DNA from: Halomonas sp. 'Soap Lake #6'
GTDB lineage: Bacteria > Pseudomonadota > Gammaproteobacteria > Pseudomonadales > Halomonadaceae
Reading direction: 5' to 3'
DNA: 64,000 nucleotides
NCBI RefSeq assembly: GCF_003031405.1
Contig: NZ_CP020469.1
Span: forward strand, 4,340,001-4,404,000
The translations under genes and the position numbers were made by a program. Positions 16,549 through 25,227 of the stretch are shown piece by piece. Each line of letters begins with the position of its first letter. Within the stretch, counting starts at the first letter, position 1. Under the pieces are notes generated by a model. That model saw nothing but the letters and a program-made list of their open reading frames with translations. It searched no databases and was not told where the DNA came from.

Positions 16549-18387
16549 ATGTGGCTGCCTGTCTCTCTTAATCGACCGCTAGTGTGGATAGCGCTAGTGG
16601 CTTTGCCCGCTTGTGTGTGGATACCTGATGCAGTGCTGCGTATCGTGGCGGCAAGCTTAGTTGCAGTGGGCTTGTGGGATGCCTGGAACCAAATACGGCG
16701 ACAGCGCTTACGCCTCCGTCTTGCCGAAGACGCGATGGGGCTGGCAGGCGATGCGATGGTGATTAGTGACGCAGATAACCGCGTTTTAGCAGTTAATCCC
16801 GCATTTACCGATATTACCGGTTACGAAGTCCATGAAATCCGTGGCCTTAAACTCGATACCCTAGCTGCGCCACGGCATGATAAAGCTTTCTACCAGGCTT
16901 TTTGGAGCACCTTGAAAGCCACTGGCCGCTGGGAAGGCGAGATGTGGAATCGACGCAAGCATGGTGACGAGTACCCAGAGTGGCTGAAGGTGCGGGCGGT
17001 CACTGATGAACGTGGCAAAATCACTCACTTTATTAGTCTGTTTACCGACATCTCCGCGCAAAAAGCCCGCGAGAGTGATTTGCGGCGTATTGGTTATGAG
17101 GACCCCCTTACGGGGTTACCCAATCGGCGCCGTTTACATGACCTGATGGCGTCGCGGCTGCGCCATCTGCGTGCAGGTGAAAGCCTGGATATGGTGCTGC
17201 TCGACATTGACGGACTTAAATCGATTAACGATAGCTTAGGCGTGGAGCAGGGTGACCGTCTGCTGGCACGCTTCGCCCAGCGGCTTGCCAGTTATATGGC
17301 AGGAAGCGTGGTGGGTCGGCTGGGGGGCGATGAGTTTATGGTCATTCGCACCACTACCTTTGATGATCACGATCAATGGGTGGCTAACCTACGTGATCAT
17401 ATGTGCCGTCCGTTTGAGATTAACGACCATTCTCTACGTTTAGGGCTAACGTTTGGAACTTGTCGGGCACCTGAGGATGGCCGTGATTCAGGCATCTTGT
17501 TTCAGCGTTTGGAGTCTGCCTTATATAGCGCTAAACGGTTAGGGCGTAACCATAGCCAGCGGTTTCGCCCGGCGCTGGATAAGCAGGATAATCCTCAGCT
17601 TGCCCTCGTCAGCGACCTGCGAGCCGCACTCATTTCGGGCGATCAGTTGGAGCTTCACTATCAGACCCAGCACCACCCGGGAACTGGGGCTTTAGTTGGG
17701 ATGGAGGCGCTGTTGCGCTGGCGGCATCCCAAAGATGGGATGATTTCACCAGGAGACTTTATCCCTCTAGCCGAGCGTCATGGTTTGATGGCTGAACTCG
17801 GCAGTTGGGTGATTGAAAAAGCCTGCGCCCAGCAGGCGCATTGGCAAAATAGTGGTATGCCGAAAGTAACGGTGTGGATCAATATTTCGGCCCTGCAGCT
17901 CTTTCAAGGTGACTTGGAAACCCAGCTTGCCACCTGCTTAGAGCGCTATCGGCTGCGGCCCGCACAAATTGGATTAGAGCTTACCGAGTCTGTGCTGCTT
18001 GATGAGCGTGCTGGGGATATGGGACCACGGCTACAGACCTTAAAGGAGATGGGCTATGCCATCGCCATTGATGACTTTGGCACCGGTTATTCGTCGCTGG
18101 GCTATTTAAAGCGCCTGCCAGTGGACAAGATTAAGTTGGATCGGGCATTTATTCGTGAACTACCTAACGACCAGGCCGATGCGGCAATTGTTAAGGCGGT
18201 GCTCGCTATGGCTGCTGGAATGGGGCTTCAAGTAATCGCTGAAGGGGTCGAGACCCGAGAGCAGTGCGAGTTTTTAGTAAAGGCTGGATGTACCCTGGTG
18301 CAGGGCTTTTATTTTGCCCGTCCACTGCCTGCTGATGAGCTGGAGAAGCGTTGGGCACCGTTGTCATTGGCGGCTGGCGCACACTGA
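16549..18387 (+). CDS. Membrane PAS-GGDEF-EAL cyclic-di-GMP protein
   Basis: 612 aa. Two short N-terminal hydrophobic segments (about residues 10-45) anchor it, followed by a PAS/PAC domain (about 60-175), GGDEF (about 180-340) and EAL (about 355-600). GGDEF is intact (17323-17337) but there is no RxxD inhibitory site five residues upstream. The EAL motif (GMEALLRW), the DDFGTGYSS loop and EGVET are intact, so phosphodiesterase activity is expected. Its PAS domain resembles that of the protein at the window's left end (shared NRRK-G-Y-P-WL pattern). The ATG at 16549 has no good ribosome site nearby, so the start is less certain than the gene. Confidence 0.93.
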   Translation: MWLPVSLNRPLVWIALVALPACVWIPDAVLRIVAASLVAVGLWDAWNQIRRQRLRLRLAEDAMGLAGDAMVISDADNRVLAVNPAFTDITGYEVHEIRGLKLDTLAAPRHDKAFYQAFWSTLKATGRWEGEMWNRRKHGDEYPEWLKVRAVTDERGKITHFISLFTDISAQKARESDLRRIGYEDPLTGLPNRRRLHDLMASRLRHLRAGESLDMVLLDIDGLKSINDSLGVEQGDRLLARFAQRLASYMAGSVVGRLGGDEFMVIRTTTFDDHDQWVANLRDHMCRPFEINDHSLRLGLTFGTCRAPEDGRDSGILFQRLESALYSAKRLGRNHSQRFRPALDKQDNPQLALVSDLRAALISGDQLELHYQTQHHPGTGALVGMEALLRWRHPKDGMISPGDFIPLAERHGLMAELGSWVIEKACAQQAHWQNSGMPKVTVWINISALQLFQGDLETQLATCLERYRLRPAQIGLELTESVLLDERAGDMGPRLQTLKEMGYAIAIDDFGTGYSSLGYLKRLPVDKIKLDRAFIRELPNDQADAAIVKAVLAMAAGMGLQVIAEGVETREQCEFLVKAGCTLVQGFYFARPLPADELEKRWAPLSLAAGAH

Positions 18388-18416
18388 TAATAGTTTGCAA
18401 ATAAACACATATTAAT

Positions 18417-18448
18417 GGATAGGCAGGTTAACGGAGAGGCAGGCTAGC
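18417..18448. repeat. Two 16-bp imperfect direct repeats over a stop codon
   Basis: GGATAGGCAGGTTAAC (18417-18432) and GGAGAGGCAGGCTAGC (18433-18448) agree at 13 of 16 bases. The first copy covers the stop codon of the DUF2878 gene (18428-18430, minus strand). Confidence 0.5.
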
Positions 18449-18952
18449 CGTGTGCTTGAGACGCATTGCATAGCGGCTAATCCCAAAACATAGTACTGCC
18501 CAAATAACAGCCTGGGCGGGCAGTAACCAAGAAGCAAGACCCACGTTGGCAAGAGCAGCACCACCTAGGTAGGAGAGCGGTCCACTAACAGCACCGCAAG
18601 CAGCGGCAGCCAGTGGGTAACGCCATAACCAAGCGAGTGAATGAAACACCAATGTGGCAAATAGGGGCCACAGCATCCAAAGCCATAGGGGCAGTAAACC
18701 CACTGCTAAGGCATGCCCACCAAAGTCAAAGCCGCCCGCCAAATGTAGCCCGCCATCAATAGCCAGCCCCAGCACAGCAAACACACAGATAAAGCGCCAT
18801 TCGCCAGGCTTGGCACAGCGCCAAATATGCCAGCCCAATAGCCCCGTGCCAGCGAAAGCCGCTACCCAAGAGCCACCTAACACGCACAAAAGCCAGCCTG
18901 CTTCAAAGCGTAACGTGTTAAATAATATTCCGCGCCAGTGCTGTGTGGCCAC
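18428..18952 (-). CDS. DUF2878-family membrane protein
   Basis: 174 aa, mostly hydrophobic with about five membrane helices; matches the DUF2878 pattern as I remember it. Function unknown. It is the last gene of the lipid/photolyase operon: its GTG start follows the stop of the CFA-like gene with no gap (TAAGTG), so translation is probably coupled. DUF2878 proteins are often found next to DUF1365 and CFA-like genes, so a role in membrane-lipid modification or in anchoring the enzymes is likely, but inferred from context only. Confidence 0.8.
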   Translation of the reverse strand: MATQHWRGILFNTLRFEAGWLLCVLGGSWVAAFAGTGLLGWHIWRCAKPGEWRFICVFAVLGLAIDGGLHLAGGFDFGGHALAVGLLPLWLWMLWPLFATLVFHSLAWLWRYPLAAAACGAVSGPLSYLGGAALANVGLASWLLPAQAVIWAVLCFGISRYAMRLKHTASLPLR

Positions 18953-20221
18953 TTACAGTGCGCCTGTGAGGGGGACGGGCTTGGCGTTCGGCTTTGCCAA
19001 TAGCAAGTGGCAGGTGCCAATGGAGCGTTCAATAAAGCCTCCCTCGCAATAGCATAGATAGTAGCGCCACATGCGAATGAAGCGTTCGTCGTAGCCCTGC
19101 TGACGCACTTGATCAAGGTTGGCTTCAAAGCGGTGGCGCCACTCTCGCAGGGTGCGAGCATAGTGCTGGCCAATCTCGTCTAGTGCCACCACATTAAGTG
19201 ATGTTTTGCGCGTCACGCTGGCTAACATGGCGTGATGCGAAGGTAGAAAACCGCCTGGAAAGATATAGCGCTTGATAAAGTCCATCTCCCGCTTGGCTTC
19301 GTCAAAGCGCTGATCGCGAATAGTGATCGCTTGCAGCATGGCCTGGCCATCTACAGTCAGCAAACTGTCAACTTTTTCGAGATAGGTATTGAGGTATTGG
19401 TGGCCGACTGCTTCGATCATTTCCACTGAAATCAGTCGGTCATAACGTCCCTCCAACGCTCTATAATCCTGTTTGAGCAGCGTGATTTGCTCCTCCAGGC
19501 CCTCTTCCTTAATGCGCCGAGCCGTATGGGCGTGCTGCTCTTCAGAAATCGTTGTCGTCGTCACCTTACAGCCGCGCGTCTTTGCCGCATGGATAGCCAG
19601 CCCACCCCATCCTGTACCAATTTCGAGCAGGTGGTGCTCTGGCCGAACATCAAGCTTTTCGAGCATGATGTCGAGCTTGTAAGTAGAAGCCTCTTCTAGG
19701 CTTGCTTCCGGGTAGGGAAAGACTGCGCTGGAGTACATCCAGTGGCGCTGGTCTAAAAATGTGGCGAACAGGTCGTTGCCAATATCGTAGTGGGCCGAAA
19801 TATTGCGCTTCGAGCCAGTGATGCTATTGCGCTGAAAGCGGTAGACAAGACCCAGTAACCAGCGCGCAATACGTGCGCTGCCGTTTTCCATTTTGCCGTT
19901 TACCTGCTCCAGGTTTGTCGCAAACAGGCGTACCAAAGCGACTAAATCATCAGCATCCCAATCGCCATCCATATACGATTCTGCAGCACCCACAGTGCCG
20001 CCAAAAGCTAGCCGTTTCCAAGCGCGGGAGTGGCGGATAATCACCGTCACTTGAAGCGGCCCTGCCTGACCAAGATGGTGGCACTGGCTGCCCTCAATCA
20101 GGGTGATGCGGCCACCGCGAAAAGCATCCAACTGAGCCATTAAGCGTGGCTTAAGCCAGCGTGTAAAGCGGTCCTGGCATACAGGCTGACTGCTAGGGGG
20201 AGTGGTACGCAGGGTCGTCAT
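18953..20221 (-). CDS. Cyclopropane-fatty-acid-synthase-like SAM-dependent methyltransferase
   Basis: 422 aa. The family transfers a methyl(ene) group from SAM to unsaturated acyl chains of membrane phospholipids. SAM-binding glycines are in LEIGTGWGGLAIHAA; HYDIGNDLF, EMIEAVGHQY and YYLCYCEGGF align with conserved blocks of E. coli Cfa. Two positions that hold the bicarbonate ion in E. coli Cfa appear changed: Ser in MYSSAVF instead of Cys139, and Gln in LQAITI instead of His266; Glu239 and Tyr317 equivalents are kept. This form goes with DUF1365 and FAD-oxidoreductase genes and may make a different product (methylated or furan fatty acids are possible). It overlaps DUF1365 by ATGA. Confidence 0.9.
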   Translation of the reverse strand: MTTLRTTPPSSQPVCQDRFTRWLKPRLMAQLDAFRGGRITLIEGSQCHHLGQAGPLQVTVIIRHSRAWKRLAFGGTVGAAESYMDGDWDADDLVALVRLFATNLEQVNGKMENGSARIARWLLGLVYRFQRNSITGSKRNISAHYDIGNDLFATFLDQRHWMYSSAVFPYPEASLEEASTYKLDIMLEKLDVRPEHHLLEIGTGWGGLAIHAAKTRGCKVTTTTISEEQHAHTARRIKEEGLEEQITLLKQDYRALEGRYDRLISVEMIEAVGHQYLNTYLEKVDSLLTVDGQAMLQAITIRDQRFDEAKREMDFIKRYIFPGGFLPSHHAMLASVTRKTSLNVVALDEIGQHYARTLREWRHRFEANLDQVRQQGYDERFIRMWRYYLCYCEGGFIERSIGTCHLLLAKPNAKPVPLTGAL

Positions 20222-20982
20222 TTTGAAGTCTCCTTGCGCTTTGGATGGTTATAAACGGGGATTCGCTTAAGCCACAGGCGTAGCGCTTCAAAATGGATAC
20301 CCGCCACTGTTTTTATGCTCATCAAGGGCTGCCGTGCCAGTGTAGTGAGTAGCACTCTGCGGGTAGCTGGCGCAGCTTCTAATGTCAGGGTGGCATCAAA
20401 ATGACGCTCTCCGTCTTGCCAATTTTCCATGTGCAGGTAGAGCTGCTCGCCGGGGCAGTTAAACTTCCAGCGGTAGGTCATTTCCATTGGGTTAAATGGT
20501 GATACGTGCATTGCTTTGAGAAAACTGGCTTGGTGGCTGTGCCGCGAAGATTCGACGTTGCAGGCATAGCAGGTTCGCTCCCGCCAGGGCATGTTGGTGA
20601 CTTCACCGAGTACAGCCGCAAGCCTGCCCACATTGTCGTAGGCGTAGTAAACCGAGACAGGGTTAAACACACTACCTAGGGTACGTAGCTGAGTAAGAAC
20701 GCAAATGCGACCCTCCGGCGCACCACCTAGTTGGCGGGTTAGCTCTTCGCGAACGGCGATGTGTAGGGGACGGTCAATGGGAGCTAAATAGTCTTCGCGG
20801 CGAAAGCGCGCCAGTGCAGGGCCGCGTGCGCTAAACCCAGGAACACCGTCAAATAGCGTAGGCAGCTCGTCCAGGTCTAGCCATGCCATCCATACTTGGT
20901 AGCTAAAGGCGTGTATTTTGGGTGTGAAGCGGCGATGGCGCAGTGTGCCGCGATAAATGCGCGAGCGGGGCACGGCGATCAT
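20218..20982 (-). CDS. DUF1365-family protein
   Basis: 254 aa. Recognised by RYRGTLRHRRF-like start, NPVSVYYAYD and KAMHVSPFNPMEMTYRW. Molecular function is unknown; the gene almost always sits between an FAD amine-oxidase-like gene and a CFA-like gene. Here it overlaps both neighbours by 4 bp (ATGA), which implies a fixed expression ratio and joint action on fatty acids. No membrane helix or signal peptide is visible, so it is probably cytoplasmic. Confidence 0.9.
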   Translation of the reverse strand: MIAVPRSRIYRGTLRHRRFTPKIHAFSYQVWMAWLDLDELPTLFDGVPGFSARGPALARFRREDYLAPIDRPLHIAVREELTRQLGGAPEGRICVLTQLRTLGSVFNPVSVYYAYDNVGRLAAVLGEVTNMPWRERTCYACNVESSRHSHQASFLKAMHVSPFNPMEMTYRWKFNCPGEQLYLHMENWQDGERHFDATLTLEAAPATRRVLLTTLARQPLMSIKTVAGIHFEALRLWLKRIPVYNHPKRKETSK

Positions 20983-22331
20983 CCCAACCCCTCCCCAGTA
21001 CTAGCGTTGGGCATCAGCTCATAGGCGGGGAGTGCACTGGGGGGGGCTGGCGGAGTGGCCGCTTCATTGCAGCCTAATGCTTGGGCGACCCGCAGCGCAC
21101 TCCATACACCATCTTCGTGAAAGCCATTGCGCCAGTAAGCACCGCAGAAGTGGGTGCGCCTGGTGACAGAAGATATTTCAGCGTGGCGCTGCTGGGCTGC
21201 CTGACCTGCTAAGGTAAATTGAGGATGGGCGTAGGTATAGCGCCCCAATACCTTAGCGGGGTCGATGCTTGTGGAGTCATTAAGCGTGACGCAAAAGGTG
21301 GTTTCACTCTCCAAGCGTTGCAGGATGTTCATGTTATAGGTGACCGAAACGCGCTCCTCTGCCTCACGGCCATCTAGCCGGTAGTTCCAGCTTGCCCATG
21401 CGCGTTGTCGCCGTGGCAGCAGTGTCGTGTCGGTATGCAGCACGACTTCATTATTCTGGTAGGGCATGGCACCGAGAATATCTTGCTCTGCCGCTGTCGG
21501 GTCACCCAGCAGGGTAAGTGCTTGGTCGGCGTGGCAGGCCAGTACTACCTGGTCAAAGTGTTGGGTGTCTTGCGCGGTGGTGACCCAAACACCCGTATCG
21601 GAACGGTTGATGCTGGTCACCGGTGTATTCAGGTGAATGCGCGCGGCGTAAGGGGCAGTGAGGCTGGGAATGTAGCACTTCGAACCGCCTACCAAGGTAT
21701 ACCACTGAGGGCGGTTATTTACCGAAAGCAGGCCATGATTGCAGAAAAAGCGCACAAAAAAGGTCAGTGGAAAAGCGCGTAGGTCGCCAATACTTGCCGA
21801 CCAAATTGCTGCTCCCATGGGCAGTAGGTAACGGCGTTGAAAGGCTTCACTGTAGCCTTCCTGGTCAAGGTACTCGCCTAGAGTCATCTCTCTCGGCAGC
21901 CGATGACTTTCCAAGTCAGCGGTGGCCTGTTTGTTAAAACGTAAAATATCGCTCAATAATCGGTAAAACGAGGGGCGGAACAGGTTGCGACGCTGAGCAA
22001 ACAGTGATGTCAGTGTGTTGCCGTTATACTCAAAATCGACATCGGTTTCATGCACCGAGAAGCTCATCTCGGTGGCTTGGCTGGGTACGCCGAGCGTTTC
22101 CAGCAGGCGCTGAAAGTGAGGGTAGGTCCAGTCATTAAAGACGATAAAGCCGGTGTCGATGGCGTATTGTTTGCCTCCCACCTCAATATCCATGGTGGCG
22201 GTATGGCCGCCTAATCGCGCATCTGCTTCAAACAGGGTCACTTCATGCTGGGCAGACAAGTACCAGCCAGCTGCCATGCCGCTGACACCACTGCCAATAA
22301 TAGCAATACGCTGCGATGCTGTGCCGCTCAT
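20979..22331 (-). CDS. FAD-dependent amine-oxidase/desaturase-like oxidoreductase
   Basis: 450 aa. An N-terminal dinucleotide fold (IAIIGSGVSGMAAGWYL) binds FAD, followed by the GG motif (ADARLGGHTAT), as in flavin amine oxidases and phytoene-desaturase-like enzymes. The start at 22331 is preferred over a longer frame because AAGAGGAA lies just upstream and it gives the canonical N-terminus; it overlaps the SDR stop by ATGA. With DUF1365 and the CFA-like enzyme it forms a conserved trio linked in Alphaproteobacteria to the singlet-oxygen response and to unusual fatty acids. Substrate here is unproven; an acyl-chain oxidation or desaturation is likely. Confidence 0.9.
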   Translation of the reverse strand: MSGTASQRIAIIGSGVSGMAAGWYLSAQHEVTLFEADARLGGHTATMDIEVGGKQYAIDTGFIVFNDWTYPHFQRLLETLGVPSQATEMSFSVHETDVDFEYNGNTLTSLFAQRRNLFRPSFYRLLSDILRFNKQATADLESHRLPREMTLGEYLDQEGYSEAFQRRYLLPMGAAIWSASIGDLRAFPLTFFVRFFCNHGLLSVNNRPQWYTLVGGSKCYIPSLTAPYAARIHLNTPVTSINRSDTGVWVTTAQDTQHFDQVVLACHADQALTLLGDPTAAEQDILGAMPYQNNEVVLHTDTTLLPRRQRAWASWNYRLDGREAEERVSVTYNMNILQRLESETTFCVTLNDSTSIDPAKVLGRYTYAHPQFTLAGQAAQQRHAEISSVTRRTHFCGAYWRNGFHEDGVWSALRVAQALGCNEAATPPAPPSALPAYELMPNASTGEGLG

Positions 22332-23113
22332 TGTTGTTCCTCTTGGCGCCGAGTCATACGCAGACCGATGTAGCGCCGTATTACGGGAGGTAAAATGCCC
22401 AAACATTTAACGATATAGGTAAAGCGGCGGGGAAAATGAATATCCAGCCGTCCTTTGATCAAGCCTGTGATAATCGCATCAGCTGCTGCGTCGGCGGATA
22501 CCTGCATGGGCATCGGGAAATCGTTGCGATCGGTTAGCGGCGTTTTAACGAAACCAGGGTGGATCAAACTGACATCGATTCCTTCTTGGTCCAGGTCTAG
22601 GCGAAGGGACTCTAAAAAATAGCTAATCGCCGCTTTTGAAGCACCATAGGCTTCTGCTCGTGGCAGCGGTAAATAGGCTGACGCACTGGAAGTAGCAGCC
22701 AAGCGGGCAGGTTTACCCTCTTTGCGTGCCGTGCGTAATAGCGGCAGGGCGGCTTCAACGCAGTACAGTACGCCAAATAGATTAGGGGTGAACACACGCT
22801 CCACCAGCGCCATATCAAAGTGCTGCGCATCGAGATATTCGCACGTGCCAGCGTTAAATAGCGCGATATCCAGTGCACCTACCCGCTGTTGAATTTGCTC
22901 TCCAGCAGCAAGCACAGCTTGGCGATCGCCTATATCGAGCGGTAGTGGGTAAGCCTTGGCATGGCCTTCGCAAAGGGTGTTTAACGCCTCCTGGTTACGC
23001 GCGCTTAGTACTATCTGGTGGCCCTGGGCAATGAGCTTTTTGGCAAGTGCCTCACCTATGCCGGAGGTGGCACCTGTTAGCCAAATACGTTGGGGCGTTT
23101 TCCATGTGCTCAT
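22328..23113 (-). CDS. Short-chain dehydrogenase/reductase
   Basis: 261 aa. Classical SDR: cofactor motif TGATSGIG at residues 13-20, NAG (FNAGTCEY), catalytic Ser in SSASAYL and YGASK. The start at 23113 has AGGAGAGG just upstream; the longer frame to 23161 is rejected. Substrate unknown; its place in the operon suggests an acyl or other lipid intermediate. It overlaps the FAD gene by ATGA. Confidence 0.92.
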   Translation of the reverse strand: MSTWKTPQRIWLTGATSGIGEALAKKLIAQGHQIVLSARNQEALNTLCEGHAKAYPLPLDIGDRQAVLAAGEQIQQRVGALDIALFNAGTCEYLDAQHFDMALVERVFTPNLFGVLYCVEAALPLLRTARKEGKPARLAATSSASAYLPLPRAEAYGASKAAISYFLESLRLDLDQEGIDVSLIHPGFVKTPLTDRNDFPMPMQVSADAAADAIITGLIKGRLDIHFPRRFTYIVKCLGILPPVIRRYIGLRMTRRQEEQQ

Positions 23114-23173
23114 TGTGCCTCTCCTGGTGCCCCTGCCTGCACAGAAGATACGTGCACCCAAGCAAAGGGATAA

Positions 23174-23605
23174 TTAACTAAGGCGATGCTTTAACCAGCG
23201 TATGGCTCGACCTATTAGTGGTAGATGTTCATATAGCATCGCACCAGCGTCGAAGTAGTCACGATGCCGTAATACTCGACCATCATCAGAAAACGTTAAC
23301 GCGCTACACCCCTCTACAAGAATTGGCTGGCCACGGGCTAGGCGAGGGTGGATAAACTCCATTGTCCACGTCACAAATGCTTGGTTCGCCTGATGTTGCT
23401 GCGTGTGATAAGTAAACTGACAGCGCTCAACATTCTCATACATAGTGGCGAAATAGCGCTCCAGCGCTGCGCGGCCTTCAACATGATGCAGTGGGTCATC
23501 GAAGACTACTTCTTCAGTATATACCTCGTATAGCTTTTCTGTATAGGTATTGTCTAGTTTGTTGAAGAAGGCACAAAAGTTCGCTAAGGCTTGCTCGTTA
23601 GACAT
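23174..23605 (-). CDS. SnoaL/NTF2-like protein
   Basis: 143 aa from the ATG at 23605, with AAGGAG about seven bases upstream; a frame starting at 23638 lacks support. The fold is NTF2-like (YTEEVVFDDPLHHVEGRAALERYF; VTWTMEFIHPRLARG). Such proteins bind small hydrophobic ligands or act as isomerases, so the activity cannot be named. SnoaL-like genes are a regular member of photolyase/CFA/DUF1365 clusters. It lies 60 bp upstream of the SDR gene in the same operon. Confidence 0.85.
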   Translation of the reverse strand: MSNEQALANFCAFFNKLDNTYTEKLYEVYTEEVVFDDPLHHVEGRAALERYFATMYENVERCQFTYHTQQHQANQAFVTWTMEFIHPRLARGQPILVEGCSALTFSDDGRVLRHRDYFDAGAMLYEHLPLIGRAIRWLKHRLS

Positions 23606-23711
23606 CACGCGCTCCTTACCTAAGGTGGAGTACAGCAAAGTAAGATGGGGCTCTCCCTACGCTGCACTGGGCTGGGGTATTTGCAGCGTAGGAAATATGA
23701 GCTTGCTACTG

Positions 23712-25124
23712 CTATTTCGAAAGCGCTTTAAAGGTATCCAGAGCGCGCAGACGAGCAGACTTGTGATCAACGATAGGCGCGGGATAATCAATCGGATTTA
23801 GCATATCCCGCGGTGGCGCATGGCGTGCTTTGGCAGGCAAGTTTGCAAGCACTGGCAGCCAATGGGCGATGAACTCACCCTCTGTGTCAAAGCGTGTGGA
23901 CTGAGTGGTAGGGTTAAAAATACGAAAGTAGGGTGCTGCGTCGGTGCCTGTAGAAGCTGCCCACTGCCAGCCGCCATTGTTAGCACAGAACTCACCATCG
24001 ACTAAATGGTGCATAAAAAACGCCTCGCCACGGCGCCAGTCGATTAGCAGGTGTTTGCTCAAGAACATTGCGGTTACCATGCGCAGCCGGTTATGCATCC
24101 AGCCCGTGGCTACCAACTGTCGCATGGCGGCATCTACCAGCGGGTAGCCGGTACGTCCTTCACACCATGCTTTAAAGCCTTCATCGTCATTGCGCCACTT
24201 AAGCTGCTGGGTATGCGCTTGAAAAGGTTGGTAACGGCATACCTGGGGAAAGCCCACTACTACGTGCTGATAAAACTCGCGCCAAATAAGCTCGTTTACC
24301 CAGGTGGTAAGCCCCGCATCTCCGTCGGCCAAGTGGCCACCATTTTCGCTCATGATAGCTTGTAGGCATTGGCGGTAGGAGATCATGCCCAGTGCCAGAT
24401 AGGGCGATAACTCGCTGGTGCCGCGTACTTTAGGTAGATCGCGCTGGGCCTTGTAGTGGCGGCCTCGAAAACGTAAGAAGCGCTCTAAATTATCGCTGGC
24501 AGCATTTTCACCGGCTGGCCACAGACGCCGATCCACTGGCTCTTCATCAAGTGCTGGCAGGGCGGGCAGCGGGTCGCTCTTGATGGCTAATGGAGACTGC
24601 ACCTTAGGGGTGTCGCGTAGCGCCAGTTGCTCGGCGGTAATCTGCTTGTGCCATGCTTTCGAAAAAGGTGTAAAAACGCCGTAATAGTCACCTTTACCTG
24701 TTAAGAGGCTACCGGGGGCGAAGGCAATTGCGTCGTGGTAGCCTTGAACGCTAATTCCTTGCTGCTTGAACGCTTCCTGAACGGCTTGATCACGGCGCTG
24801 CTCGTTAAGTGGGTACTCAAGGTTGAAGTGAAGCTGGTCTACTTTATGCTCACGAGCAATGTCCAGCAGCACCTGTGCGGCATCGTCATAAGTGTCAATG
24901 TCGCGGTGTAATAGAGGAATGTTGAGACCATCAAGAGAGGCTTTAATTGCCGCCACTCCGCGTGCCCAAAAGTCGATTTTGTTAGTGCCATGACCGTGGG
25001 ACTGCCACTGTTTAATACTACGTAAGAAAACTGCCACAACTGGCCCCTTTGCTGCGGCGGCAGCGAGCGCAGAGTTGTCGTGGGTACGTAAATCACTGCG
25101 CAACCATACAAGCTGTACGTTCAT
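23712..25124 (-). CDS. phrB: Deoxyribodipyrimidine photolyase (class I CPD photolyase)
   Basis: 470 aa, like E. coli PhrB (472 aa). Repairs UV-induced cyclobutane dimers using blue light, FADH and an antenna cofactor. The N-terminal antenna domain starts VWLRSDLRTHDNSAL; the FAD-binding C-terminal part has WREFYQHV, GWMHNRLRM and NNGGWQWAASTGTDAAPYFR. The three tryptophans of the E. coli electron-transfer chain appear conserved (in LKWRND, IDWRRGE and GGWQW). AGGAG six bases before the ATG at 25124. An intrinsic-terminator hairpin sits in its leader, so its expression may depend on readthrough from the regulator gene. Confidence 0.97.
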   Translation of the reverse strand: MNVQLVWLRSDLRTHDNSALAAAAAKGPVVAVFLRSIKQWQSHGHGTNKIDFWARGVAAIKASLDGLNIPLLHRDIDTYDDAAQVLLDIAREHKVDQLHFNLEYPLNEQRRDQAVQEAFKQQGISVQGYHDAIAFAPGSLLTGKGDYYGVFTPFSKAWHKQITAEQLALRDTPKVQSPLAIKSDPLPALPALDEEPVDRRLWPAGENAASDNLERFLRFRGRHYKAQRDLPKVRGTSELSPYLALGMISYRQCLQAIMSENGGHLADGDAGLTTWVNELIWREFYQHVVVGFPQVCRYQPFQAHTQQLKWRNDDEGFKAWCEGRTGYPLVDAAMRQLVATGWMHNRLRMVTAMFLSKHLLIDWRRGEAFFMHHLVDGEFCANNGGWQWAASTGTDAAPYFRIFNPTTQSTRFDTEGEFIAHWLPVLANLPAKARHAPPRDMLNPIDYPAPIVDHKSARLRALDTFKALSK

Positions 25125-25144
25125 AGCGACTCCTGTATAGGGCT

Positions 25145-25180
25145 AAAAAATTGGCCGCTGCCCTATGTGGGTAAGCGGCC
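25145..25180 (-). terminator. Terminator/attenuator between the MerR-type regulator and phrB
   Basis: On the minus strand a 7-bp GC-rich stem (AGCGGCC/GGCCGCT; 25180-25174 with 25159-25153) is followed by six T (25150-25145). The phrB start codon is only about 20 bases further on, so a separate promoter after the hairpin is not possible. Confidence 0.75.
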
Positions 25181-25227
25181 ATGTAATTAATGCGACAGCA
25201 ACTATCATGCGAGCCAAAAACAGTCGA

